DNA of 64,000 nucleotides from Erythrobacter insulae (GTDB taxonomy: Bacteria > Pseudomonadota > Alphaproteobacteria > Sphingomonadales > Sphingomonadaceae). Each line of letters opens with the position of its first letter. The first letter of the stretch is position 1. Location of the stretch: the NCBI RefSeq assembly GCF_007004095.1, contig NZ_VHJK01000001.1:2174501-2238500 (forward strand), in the 5' to 3' direction. The notes under the pieces were generated by a model. It was not told the origin of the DNA, did not search any database, and worked only from the letters and a program-made list of their open reading frames with translations. Positions 49,591-60,800 of the stretch are shown here, piece by piece. Position numbers and translations under genes: made by a program.

Positions 49591-49792
49591 CGGGCGGTAA
49601 ACGCCGAAAATCGCAAGCAAATGGCATATATCGCCGATCATTTTGCCCAAAGTGATCAATCATGCGGTTTTTTACAATCCACGACTCGACTCGGCCCGTA
49701 TGAAGGCCTTTAAGAACAGGAAGCATTAGGCGTCGCACTCTGATGCGCTGGCGGACGGTCGCGGCGCTGTAGTCCTTGGGGGGGACTTATCT

Positions 49793-52700
49793 GTGAGACG
49801 AATTGCGTTCGGAATTATCACTACGCTCGGTGCATCTGCAATTGTGGGGGCGGCGCTTTCGGCACAAACGTCATCCGTTCTAACCCGCGACAGTTTCCCG
49901 ATTGGCGATGGCAGCGGTATTTTGTGCCAGGTGCAGGATCGCAGCGTCGAAAACCCCGCCAAAGGCAGCATCTTCGATCGCCGCTGGGCGGTGGTTTGCA
50001 GAGACAACCCGCAGCCGATTGCCGAAGTTTTCGCGTTCAAGAATTACACGCCGGCGGCCGCGGCCAAGCTGGGTGATATGCGCCGGTTCCCGGTAACGTG
50101 TCCCGATGCTTTGACCGGTGACGTAGCCGGAATTGCCGGATCGCGCAAAAGCACCTGTGCGGTGGATGATACGGGGCTTGGATGGAGTTCTATCACCGTC
50201 AATGCAGCTGGAATGACCTATGTCGCAGAAGGTTTTTCCGCGTTTGACGACGCGACGATCCTGGCGCTTAAATCGGTGCTTGATAACCGCATCGCCCAAG
50301 GCACGATTGACGCTGCATCCACATCGGTTTCCGATCCGCTATCCTTTGCGCGGGTACAGGCAGAATCGCTTAAACCCGAACAGGCTTTGGCCGAGGGCTA
50401 TCGCCGCAATCTGGGCGGCGAATATGCTGAGGCAGCGGCCTATTTCGAGACGCTTCAACAGCGGCTTGAGGATAGCGGCGAATCCGATATCAATCCGGGC
50501 GAATTCTTCGTCAATCGCGCGCTGCAAAAAAGCAATCTGGGCGAATTCAGTGTTGCGACGCGCCTGTTCGAGCAAGCAAGCGACCTGACCGCCGATGATC
50601 CGATTGCCGGGCGCCTTCAGCGCAATTTCGAAGCAATCCATCTGCTTAATCAGGGACTTGTCTCTCAAGCGGTCGATCGTTTGGGTCAGCAGGTAGAGGG
50701 CCGGGCGCTGGGCGCCGCCGAGGAAAACGGCAAGCTCGCGATCACCCTGCCTTTGTCGGAGAGCATCAATCAATCCCAAGCCGGCAGTTCGCTGCTTGGC
50801 ATTGTTGATGAGCTGAAATTGACCGATCCAGAGCGGGCGCAGATCATTGATGCGCAGGCGCTGCAAATTCGCGGGACAGCGCTTAGGATAAATGGTGATT
50901 ACGAAGGCGCGACGCGGGATCTGGTTGCCGCCTTCAGGCAGGCGGTCGAAGTGCGCGATGGCCGGGTGACATCGATCACGAGATTGCGTTCACAAGTGCT
51001 GGCCGATCTTGCCCTGATCGCGGAACGTGAAGGGCGCGAAGGCGATGCCGAAACCTATCTTCGCAACAGTTTGTCTCTGGTCGAGGCCCAATATCCCGAG
51101 CGGCGCGCAGTCAGCGCCGTTGAGGCGCGCCTCGCAGCGTTTCTGCTGCGCCAAAGCCGCGACGATGAAGCGATGGACCTGTATCGTAAAGTGATTGATC
51201 GGGCAGTTGGAAAGCGCAACGCGGTGACCGGTTTTGCGAACCAGCTAAACCCGTATTACCGGGCGCTTGCGCCGCGCGTTTCAAACGACCCGGACGCCGC
51301 CGAAGCGTTCTTTAAGGCCGCGCAGGTGCTGGTGCGGCCCGGCGTTGCCGAAACGCAAGCGATCCTTGCCCGTGAACTCAGCGCAAATTCCGATGAGGCC
51401 GCCCGCCTGTTTCGGCAATCGATTGATCTTGGCCGCGATATCGAGCGTTTGCGGATGCGGTTTCAAACGCTGATCAAGGGCGCGCAATCGGAATTGGTAC
51501 AGCAACAATTGAATGAACTTTCGGTCCAGATCGAAAATCTGGAACGCGCGCAATTGAACACGCAGGTGCAGCTTAACGATTATCCGCAATACCGCGTGGT
51601 TGCGCCGCCATCGTTGGAATTGGCGGATTTCCGCGCTGCTCTTAAACCGGGAGAGGCCTATGCGCGGCTCGCGATGGTCGGCGGCGATATTTTCATGTTC
51701 TATGCCGATCGCGGCACGGCCAAGGCGTACCAGGTCGATCTGTCAATTGAGGACATGGAATATCAGGTCGATCTGATCCGGGCTTCGATTTCCAGCTTTG
51801 AAGGGGGGCAATATGTGACCTACCCCTTTGAAGTGCGCGAGGCGCGCAATTTGTACAAATCGCTGTTCGCTCCGATCGCGGGTGACCTTGCCAATGTCGA
51901 TCATCTGATTTTTGAACCGGATGGAGCGCTGCTGCGTTTGCCGGTCGATATCCTTGTATCCGATGATGTGTCGGTCGAATTGTACGAAACCAGAAGCGAT
52001 GATCCAGACGCCGATCCGTTCGATTTTACCGGGGTCAACTGGATGGCGAAAAACATGAATGTCAGCACGGCCGTATCGGCGCAGGCGTTTGTGGATTCCC
52101 GCAAAGTCGAACGGTCAAATGCGGCGCGTCAATATCTGGGCATGGGGCAAAACGTCCCGGTTGGAGATGCACTCCCGCGTCAGGCAGCGAGCCAGCGCGG
52201 ATCAAGCGGTTTGCCCGATGGCCTTGATTGCGGATGGGGCAGCGCGCTGTGGAACAGTCCGATTGACGATACCGAACTGGTGATCGCATCAAACCTGATC
52301 GGACAATCGCAATCCCAGCTGATTACGGGCGCCAGCTTCACTGACGATCAGATCATTGCCAAGGAAGACCTTGACGAATTTCGCGTGCTGCATTTTGCGA
52401 CGCACGGTCTGGTGACGCCGCCCAATCCGAACTGCCCGGCAAAGCCCGCTTTGTTGACGTCGTTCGGCAGCGGGGATTCCGATGGCCTGCTGTCTTTCGA
52501 AGAGATTTTCGACCTCAATCTGAACGCCGATATCGTGATCCTTTCCGCCTGTGACACGGCAGGAGAGGCTAGCATCGAGGCTACCCGTGCGGCGGGCATT
52601 GCAAGCGGCGGCGGCACCGCGCTGGATGGTTTGGTGCGCGCTTTCATCGGGGCTGGCGGCCGGGCCGTGCTGGCCAGCCATTGGCCTGCGCCTGATGATT

Positions 52701-52933
52701 ATGATGCGACCGAACGCCTGATGGCGGAAATGTTCAGGCGCGGTAAGACTGAAAATATCGGGGATGCGCTGCGGCAATCGCAGACGATCCTGATGAACGA
52801 AGCCGATACATCGCACCCCTATTATTGGGCGGGATTTGCCGTGATTGGCGATGCGGCTCGACCGCTGCTTTCCGATGATGCGTCCTTCGCCGAAAGCGGC
52901 GCGGCGCCATTTCAACCGGTGATCGGACAATGA
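49793..52933 (+). CDS. exported TPR-CHAT caspase-like protease
   Basis: A 1046-residue protein. Residues 1-~25 are a signal peptide (FGIITTLGASAIVGAALSA). An N-terminal region with Cys pairs follows. Residues ~195-600 are helical TPR-like repeats, ending in a coiled stretch (LVQQQLNELSVQIENLE). Residues ~615-1030 are a CHAT domain with the caspase-like dyad: H871 in HFATHG and C920 in LSACDTA. FIGAGGRAVLASHW and the C-terminal HPYYWAGFAVIG are typical. CHAT proteases of the TPR class cut after basic or acidic residues in bacterial signalling and defence; here the signal peptide points to the periplasm. GTG 49793 follows a G-rich ribosome site. TpsB and TpsA genes follow directly. Confidence 0.9.
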   Translation: MRRIAFGIITTLGASAIVGAALSAQTSSVLTRDSFPIGDGSGILCQVQDRSVENPAKGSIFDRRWAVVCRDNPQPIAEVFAFKNYTPAAAAKLGDMRRFPVTCPDALTGDVAGIAGSRKSTCAVDDTGLGWSSITVNAAGMTYVAEGFSAFDDATILALKSVLDNRIAQGTIDAASTSVSDPLSFARVQAESLKPEQALAEGYRRNLGGEYAEAAAYFETLQQRLEDSGESDINPGEFFVNRALQKSNLGEFSVATRLFEQASDLTADDPIAGRLQRNFEAIHLLNQGLVSQAVDRLGQQVEGRALGAAEENGKLAITLPLSESINQSQAGSSLLGIVDELKLTDPERAQIIDAQALQIRGTALRINGDYEGATRDLVAAFRQAVEVRDGRVTSITRLRSQVLADLALIAEREGREGDAETYLRNSLSLVEAQYPERRAVSAVEARLAAFLLRQSRDDEAMDLYRKVIDRAVGKRNAVTGFANQLNPYYRALAPRVSNDPDAAEAFFKAAQVLVRPGVAETQAILARELSANSDEAARLFRQSIDLGRDIERLRMRFQTLIKGAQSELVQQQLNELSVQIENLERAQLNTQVQLNDYPQYRVVAPPSLELADFRAALKPGEAYARLAMVGGDIFMFYADRGTAKAYQVDLSIEDMEYQVDLIRASISSFEGGQYVTYPFEVREARNLYKSLFAPIAGDLANVDHLIFEPDGALLRLPVDILVSDDVSVELYETRSDDPDADPFDFTGVNWMAKNMNVSTAVSAQAFVDSRKVERSNAARQYLGMGQNVPVGDALPRQAASQRGSSGLPDGLDCGWGSALWNSPIDDTELVIASNLIGQSQSQLITGASFTDDQIIAKEDLDEFRVLHFATHGLVTPPNPNCPAKPALLTSFGSGDSDGLLSFEEIFDLNLNADIVILSACDTAGEASIEATRAAGIASGGGTALDGLVRAFIGAGGRAVLASHWPAPDDYDATERLMAEMFRRGKTENIGDALRQSQTILMNEADTSHPYYWAGFAVIGDAARPLLSDDASFAESGAAPFQPVIGQ

Positions 52934-52974
52934 TTGCGGTGATGAAAGCAGGTGCCCGCCAACAGGATCCAAAA

Positions 52975-54723
52975 ATGAAATCAATTTTGCGTTCGTCCCT
53001 TTCCGTGCTTGCTTCAATTTGGGCCTTGTCCTCGGTTGCGGCGCAGGCCCAGACCCGCGAGGAAATTCAACGTGACCTGCTTGACCCTAGTCTTCAGGCG
53101 CAAGGTCAATCTGTCGCCGTAGACAGTGAAGTGACCCGTCCTGCCTGCCCGCTGGCCGGTGAAGAGTTTGCAGATCTCAAATTCACTTTCACTGGCGCCA
53201 ATTTCACCGGTTTGGAAGCGATTGGCAGCGATTTTGTCGCGCCCGCATATCTTGATCTGATCGGTAATGAGCTGTCGGTGGCGGCGATCTGCGATATCCG
53301 CGATCAGGCATCGGATATCCTGCGCGATGCCGGTTATCTGGCGGTTGTGCGAGTGCCGGTTCAGGAAATTGACGATGGGCGCGTGGATTTCAATATCGTT
53401 CTGGCCCGAATGACCGGGGTGCAAATCCGCGGTGATGCGGGCAATTCGGCCAAGGCGCTGCAGCAATATGTGAACAAGCTGACCGAGCAACCCGTTTTCA
53501 ACGTCAATCAGGCCGAACGGTATTTGCTTCTTGCACGCGATATTCCCGGTCTCGATGTGCGTCTGTTGATGCAGCCTGCTCCGCCAGAAAGCGGAGCGCG
53601 GCCCGGCGATGTGATCGGTATCTTCAACGTGATCCGTGATCCGGTGCAATTTGATGCAACGGTGCAAAATTTCGGTTCGCAATCGGTCGGGCGGGTCGGA
53701 GCATTTGGAAGAGTGCGGTTCAACGGTCTTACCGGGCTTGCCGATCAGACCACGATCAGTCTGTATTCGACCGCCGATATTCAAGAACAAAATGTGGTCC
53801 AGATCGGCCATGACATGAAGCTTGGCGGGGACGGTTTTACGCTGGGCGGCAATCTGACTTTTGCGTGGTCCCAGCCGGATATCGTCGGCGATGATTTGTT
53901 CGAGTCCGAGACATTTATCGGTACAATCTATGCGGCTTATCCATTTAAACGCACGCAGACTTCGAACATTTATGGCCGGATCGGGTTCGAGCTGATCGAT
54001 CAAGAAGTCGAGTTTAGCGGGCTTGCTTTGACCGAGGATCAATTGCGGATCGGATTTGCCCGGATCGAGTTCAACTCGATCGATGCGGCAAGCCTCGGCG
54101 GGGCTGGGGGCTATTCCTCGATCGAACCCAAGTTCGGGCTCGCCGGCGCGGTTGAAATGCGACAGGGCCTCGGCGTGCTCGGGGCAAGCGAAGCGTGCGG
54201 CGTTGGTTTCGTCAATTGCATCGCGCCAAACGTGGTTCCGCCATCGCGGCTGGATGGTGACCCCACGGGATTTGTCGTCAGAGGCGAAGCGCAGATCGAT
54301 TACCGGCCTTCGCCCGAATTCCTGATCCGGATGCGGCCCCGGTTCCAATATTCACCCGACGCGCTGCTCGGTTATGAACAAGTGTCCGGCGGCAATTACA
54401 CCTCCGGTCGCGGCTTTGATCCGGGCGCAGTCATTGGCGACAGCGGTTTTGGGGGTCAAATTGAATTGGCCTATGGATCGCTGGTCCCTCAGGTACCCGG
54501 CGGCAGGGCGTTTCAGCCATACGTCTTCTTTGATTTGATGTCGGTCAGCATAAACAATCTGCCGGGCCAGCAGGACATATCCTCGCTTGGCGGCGGACTG
54601 CGCGCATCGCTCGGGCGGTCCATCTATCTGGATGTTTTTGGTGCAGTTCCGCTGGAACGCGCGCCTTTTCAGGTTGAGCGCGGAGACTTCCGTTTGCTCG
54701 CCACTCTTTCGGTGCAGCTTTGA
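52975..54723 (+). CDS. two-partner secretion transporter TpsB (ShlB/FhaC/HecB family)
   Basis: Outer-membrane Omp85-superfamily transporter predicted to export the adjacent TpsA. The 582-residue product has a signal peptide (LSVLASIWALSSVAAQA). Two POTRA-like domains lie within ~50-210 (for example ILRDAGYLAVVRVPVQEI). A 16-stranded barrel follows. The family motif appears as SGRGFDPGAVIGDSG, corresponding to the conserved VRGY/GRGF loop tip. The last strand ends in LLATLSVQL. I chose ATG 52975 because it begins the signal peptide; ATG 52930 overlaps the CHAT stop (ATGA) and would add 15 residues. It is coupled to the CHAT gene. Confidence 0.92.
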   Translation: MKSILRSSLSVLASIWALSSVAAQAQTREEIQRDLLDPSLQAQGQSVAVDSEVTRPACPLAGEEFADLKFTFTGANFTGLEAIGSDFVAPAYLDLIGNELSVAAICDIRDQASDILRDAGYLAVVRVPVQEIDDGRVDFNIVLARMTGVQIRGDAGNSAKALQQYVNKLTEQPVFNVNQAERYLLLARDIPGLDVRLLMQPAPPESGARPGDVIGIFNVIRDPVQFDATVQNFGSQSVGRVGAFGRVRFNGLTGLADQTTISLYSTADIQEQNVVQIGHDMKLGGDGFTLGGNLTFAWSQPDIVGDDLFESETFIGTIYAAYPFKRTQTSNIYGRIGFELIDQEVEFSGLALTEDQLRIGFARIEFNSIDAASLGGAGGYSSIEPKFGLAGAVEMRQGLGVLGASEACGVGFVNCIAPNVVPPSRLDGDPTGFVVRGEAQIDYRPSPEFLIRMRPRFQYSPDALLGYEQVSGGNYTSGRGFDPGAVIGDSGFGGQIELAYGSLVPQVPGGRAFQPYVFFDLMSVSINNLPGQQDISSLGGGLRASLGRSIYLDVFGAVPLERAPFQVERGDFRLLATLSVQL

Positions 54724-54802
54724 TCGCCCTCGCTGCGATCAGCCACACCAGAATTCACCGCGAAGAGCGGACAGCGTCAGTGCATGACGTTTGGGGAACA
54801 AA

Positions 54803-57800
54803 ATGATGAACGCGAAGAACAGCGCCGCACAGAATGTCCGTAAGGTTACGGAAGGAACCCATGCGACCCGGCGAAAACGCTGGCTCGGTTCCGGTTCGAT
54901 CCTCGCCGCAGCAATTGCGATGACAGCGACGCTTTCCGATCCGGCAGCGGCGCAATCCGGCCCCGTGATGTCATCACGCGTCACCATGGATCAACCCATG
55001 GCGCGCAGCGCGCCTGCGACTGTGCAACAATTGAATGCGCTCGCCAATCGGCCAAATGCGGGCCAGCCTCCTGTGCAGACGCGCACATTGCCGACCCCGA
55101 TCGCGACCGAGCGGATGATGATAGAACGGGGCGTAACGCTAAGCGCGCCGGCGCTGCCTCAAGCTGAGAGTGCACCGCCTTCGCAGCCTGCAGAGCTGAA
55201 CATCCAGCCGACAGGTATCGCTTCTGCTTCAGGGCCGGTTACAGCTGCATCGAGCACGCCGGCAACGCTGCCGGGTGACACAAACACGACCGGCATCAAC
55301 GTTCTTGCCGAAGCCAATTACTTCGCCGGCGAGGTTGATTTCATCCCCGGCGCGGCGGTGGATATCGTTAACATCTTCGTCAACGAGGCGATCATCAATT
55401 GGACGACCAATGCGGCTGGATCGGTAGGCAACACGGTCGATTTTCTTCCGGCAGGCGGCAACCTGCTGTTTACGAGCGATTTGAGCAATTACACCGTCCT
55501 GAACCGGATTTTCACGCCCGGTCTTGACAGCGCGATACGCATCGACGGCAATATCACCAGCAATGCATTGTCGGGATCACGGGGCGGTAACATCTGGTTT
55601 TACAGCCCGGGCGGGATCATCGTCGGTTCGACTGCGACATTTGATATCGGCAGTCTGATCCTGACCAGCAGCGAGCTCAGCGCGATAACTGGAATTGTCG
55701 ATTTTGCCGGCGTCGCAGAGCCAAATACGGCGGTAATCATCGAGGGCGGTGCGTCGATAGATGCGCTCAATGATGTGCTTATTCTTGCACCGCGCATCGA
55801 ACAAGGCGGGACCGTTCGAGCAGGCGACAAGATTGGTTATGTGGGCGCAGAAGAAGCGCGTGTAACCTTTGCCGAAGGCTTGTTCGAAGTCCTGGTGACA
55901 GTCGGGACGTCGGATGAAAACGGGATCGTTCACACCGGATCGAGCGGCGGGCCGACTCTGGTTGACGATCAAAACCGCGGAATAAGCTTTTTCGTTCAGG
56001 GGCAGGATGCCGCCGTGAACATGCTGGTTGGCGGAAACATCGGGTATGACGATGCCTCTGTCGCCACTGCCAGCAATGGCGTGATCTTTCTGGAAGCGGG
56101 CGACGGGTCGGTCGCGAATTCGGGCAACATCACTCTGGGTGCGGGTAATTATAACTCGGACCTGTTTGTAGGTGCCACAGGTGCAATTTCGATTGCCGCT
56201 GATGGGCAGGGCTCGGACATCAATTTCGGGTCCATTGATCAGAACGTCAATGTCAGCGCCTTTGCCGAACAACAGATCTCAATTGCCGCCACGTCCGGCG
56301 CGAACATAGCGGCCAACGGCAATTTCAGCGCGACAGCGGGCGACGGACCGAATGGCGGCATAATCAACCTGACGGTTGACGATGCGGGCCGCGATGATGC
56401 GGTCAGCATAAGCGGCCTTATTGTCGAGGGGGACTTGCGGCTGAGGGTCGATGCCAACGGTATCAATGATACTGCTCCGACCGGAGTGGGCGGCGATGCG
56501 GTGGGCGGGACGATCAATATCAATGTCTCTCAAGGCGGCGAATTGATCTCTGGCGCCGAATTGGAACTCTTTGCAGGCGCGCAGGCTGGCTATGGAGGTT
56601 TCCAGGCAGGGTCTGCCACCGCCGGGACGATCAATCTCACACTCGATGGCCAGAACAGCAGCATCGAAGCGGCAACTTTCATCTCGCTTACTGCGACGGC
56701 GGATGCCGCAGAGGACCCGTTCGGCAGTTTTTCACCTGTACCGCCGCAAATCGGCAGCGATTCCCTGGGTGGTACGGCCAACTTAAATCTTAATGGCGGC
56801 CTGATTTCCGCGCCGTCCTTGGGGATTGTTGTCGATGCTGTCGCCACAGCGGGTTCGCAGGGCGCTGCTACTCCGCCAAACGATGCAACGGGCGGCACAG
56901 TTACAATCAACAATGCGGCCAATTTGGACCTTCAATTCCTTGGTGTTTCGACCGACGCCGCTGGCGCAGCTGGTGGCAGGGGCAATTTCTTTGAAGACGG
57001 GTCTGTTGGCGGGACCGGTACCGGCGGCACGATCATCCTCAACAGCACCGTCGATATTCCCAATGTGATCGATCTCTTCCTTACCGCTCGCGGTACAGGC
57101 GGCGATGGCGGCGAAGGCGGCTTTAGCGGCGCTGGCGGCGCAGGCGGCGCCGGGCAGGGCGGCGATATCACCTTCACAATCGGCGGCGCGGGCGCGCTGC
57201 TTGGTAATGCTGCGGATGTGTTTATCGATACCGGCGCGGCGGGCGGTGCTGGCGGTGTTGGCGGCACAGAAGCATCCTTGACCGATAGCGGCGATGGCGG
57301 CGCGGGCGGGACGGCAACTGGCGGTACGTCTGCTTTCATCATCGCCGGTACGGGTGCGACCTTCACCTACAATTCCGACGAGTTTGCCTTGCGTTCAGAT
57401 GCAATTGGCGGCGCGGGCGGTGCTGGTGCATTCAATTTCAGCGGTTTAAGCGCGGGCACTGGCGGCGCAGGTGGCGACGGGACCGGCGGCACCGTTTCGG
57501 TCGAAGCGCAAACCGGCGCGACGCTCGATCTGACCGGGTTCAGCGGGTTTTTCAGCCTGTTTGCCTCGGGTAACGGAGGAACCGGCGGCGTCGGCGGCGG
57601 CATCGATATGGGCAGCGGCGGGATCGCCGGAAATGGCGGAGCTGGCGGGTCGGGTGTCGGCGGTTCGCCTTTATTGATCGCGGCGGGCGGAACGATTTCC
57701 AGCCCCGATCTGATAAACCTTTCAGCAGGCGGCAGCGGCGGTACCGGAGGCATCGGCGGCGATGACGGTCTGACGGTAATTGGCGCGCAGGGGAATGGCG

Positions 57801-60800
57801 GCTCTGGCGTTGGCGGCACTCCTTCGATCCTGACCTTCGATGGCAGTCCCGGCATAATCTCTCTTGGCGATGTGTCGATTGATGCGAGCGCATTTGGCGG
57901 TGCCGGAACCGTGACGGGCACGACCACTGGCGGTCAGATTTCGATTATCGACGGTTCGGCTGATCCGGCGGGCCTGATTACGATGGCGTCGCTTTTCGTG
58001 ACAACAAGCGGCGTAGCTGCGCCTGCGAGCGGACCGTCACTTATCATCGAAAGCGACAGCGGCCCCATCACCGTTACCGGCAATGTTTCAGCGGACGTCA
58101 CCGGCGATATCGCGTTTAATTTTGATGGCGATGGACAATTTGTAGTCGGCAACAACGCCGATCTTATCGCTGGCGGCGATATCACGGCGGCGCATCTGAA
58201 CAACGCATCCGGCGTCATCTCGATCAGCGTGGGCAATGACTTTACCGCAAGCGCCGGGGGCGATTTCGCTGCTGGCGACGCGACGATCATCGATGCAACG
58301 CGCGAAGTGTCGATCACTGCGCAAAATATTGCATTTGATCGGATCGTGGCCGGAAATGACAATATTTTCGACGCTGGCGAATTCGCGCTGACGCTCAATG
58401 CGACGAATGGAAGCATTACCAGCGGATCAATCGGATCGCTTACCTCGCTCTCCGGCGTTGATCTGGATGCGACGCAGGCCATTAATGTTGGCGATATTCT
58501 GGTCAATGATGGCCAGATCCTGATCGATGCTGGCACAACTTTGAATGCTGGCACCGTCCGGGTGACCCAGGGCGGCGGTGTCAGCGTTGAATCGGTTGTG
58601 ATCAATTCAGGCGGTGACATGGTGCTGGGCGATACGCGCGCTCAGGATAATTTGACCATCACCAGCGGCGGCTCTTTGACGACCGGCTCGCTCACGGGGG
58701 TGGGGGTTGTCGCCACCGCGACAGGCGCGGTTGATGTTGGCGATGTTTCCAACTTTAGCGGTGTCGCCAACGGGCAGAATATCGTTATCAGCGGTGCCTC
58801 GATCGCCATCGACAGCGCGGTAGCGAACACATCGGCGGGCAATGCGGTTACGCTAACCGCGACATCGGGTGACATTACGATTGGCACCGTTGATGCCAAT
58901 GGCTCTTTGACCGTTGATGCGCCGGGCAATGTGAACTTTGGTGATCTGGCCGCTTTGGGCGTATTCATCACCTCTGGTGCGAATGTAACCGGCACATTTG
59001 CGAGCAGTGATCGTGCGATCAATTCCGGCAGCCCGCGCGATGTCCAAATCACGGCGACCGGCGATGTCTCTGTATCGTCATTCAGCACGGTGAATGATGT
59101 CGAGATCACAGCAGCATCTTTTGCGACTGACGCGATCACGACCGGCTTTAACATCAATGGCGTTGCAAGCGACGTGATCATTGATGTGGCCGGCCTTACC
59201 GACATTGGGCAGGCGGACATTCAGGGTGATCTGATCGTGACCGCGGCAGAGATTTTGCTCGGGACCATCGGGGTCGCTGGGACGACTGATCTTGTCAGCA
59301 CTGTCGGCGATATCGGGATTACGGACCTAACCACCGATCAGGATATCCTGATCAGTTCTGCAGCAGCGGCCAATATCGGTTCGCTGGCAAAGCGGGGCAC
59401 GGATACTATTGGTAACGAGACATTCAATGTGTCCGCAGTGACCGATATTGTGGTTTCCGGATCGATTGATGGTCACGATAACATTGTGCTCAATGCAGGT
59501 GGGTTGATCGATGCAGCGCAGCTGATCGCGTTTGACAATGTGACTGCGACAGCCGGAACGTCCATCGATATTGCGGCTATTACCACCACCGATACAGGTG
59601 ATGTGAGCCTGACTGGTCCAACCATTTCGCTGGGTAACAGCACGATTGACGGAACGCTGACAGCCAATGCGGCTGGGGGTAATCTGACGATTGGCGATGT
59701 CACCACAACCGGTGCGATTGATCTGGATGCAACCGGGATTGTGAGCTTTGGCGTGATCACCACCGGTGGCAGCATCAACGCCAATGGTGGGTCTGGAATC
59801 CTCGGTGGGTCCGCCCTTAAGACCGGCACAGATTCCCTCGGCAATGAAAGCATGACCTTCATTTCCGGCGGTGACATCACGTTAAGCGGGACAATTGATA
59901 CGCACGATAACATCGTGATCGATGCGGGCGGGACGGTCGATGCAAACCTGCTTCAGGCGTTTGACAACATCACCGTCACGACAACCGGGCTGATCGATAT
60001 CGCCGATATGGTCACCACCAATACGGGCAATGTAATCCTGACCGGTGGCAGCGTAATCGTGACAGATGCGACCGTGAATGGCAGCTTTGCAGCGACCAGC
60101 ACAATCGGTGCCATCGCATTCAACGGCACAGTCAGCCCGGATAACGGCCTTTCGGCCAATTCAGCGACCGACATCACATTTGCCACTCTCGATATCACGA
60201 ACGGGCTGCTTGAATTGATCGCGGCTGGTGACATTTCCGGTGTAAATGCGATCAACAGCGCTCCGGCAGGCAGCGGCGGATCGGACAGCACCGTCCTGAC
60301 AGCGGGCGGCAACATCACCCTTACCGGTATCGCGCAATCAGTCGATGACAGTGTCACTCTTAACGCAGGCGGCAATCTGACTGTTGCAGCGATTGACGCA
60401 GCTGACACGCTGAGCGCGATTGCGACCGGCGCTGTGCAGGTCGGCACTGCGACGACTGCCAATAGCGGGTCCGTATCGACTTTCCGGGGCACATCGGTGG
60501 CGTTGGATAATGGCCAATTGGCTGGCTTCCTCGTTCTGGATGCGACCGCTGGCAACGTCGATAGCATCGGTGTGATCAGTTCGGGCAATCAGACGAGTGT
60601 TGATGCAACGGGTGTCGTGAGCCTGAATTCGCTGACCGCCAACGGTTTGACCAATATTACCGCTGGCAGCGGGGTTGATTCCGGCGATATTTCTGTGACG
60701 TCCGGCTCTCTTACGATCACGGCCACAGGCGGCAACACCGTGGTAAACGACGTATCGTCTGCGGGTAACCTGAACCTCAACATCACAGGTAATCTGACCA

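Noticed and set aside
59380-60100. Possible CRISPR or short direct-repeat array in the repetitive end of the window
   Set aside because: The similarity is at protein level with a 429-nt period and imperfect DNA identity, within one open reading frame; there are no short identical repeats with spacers.
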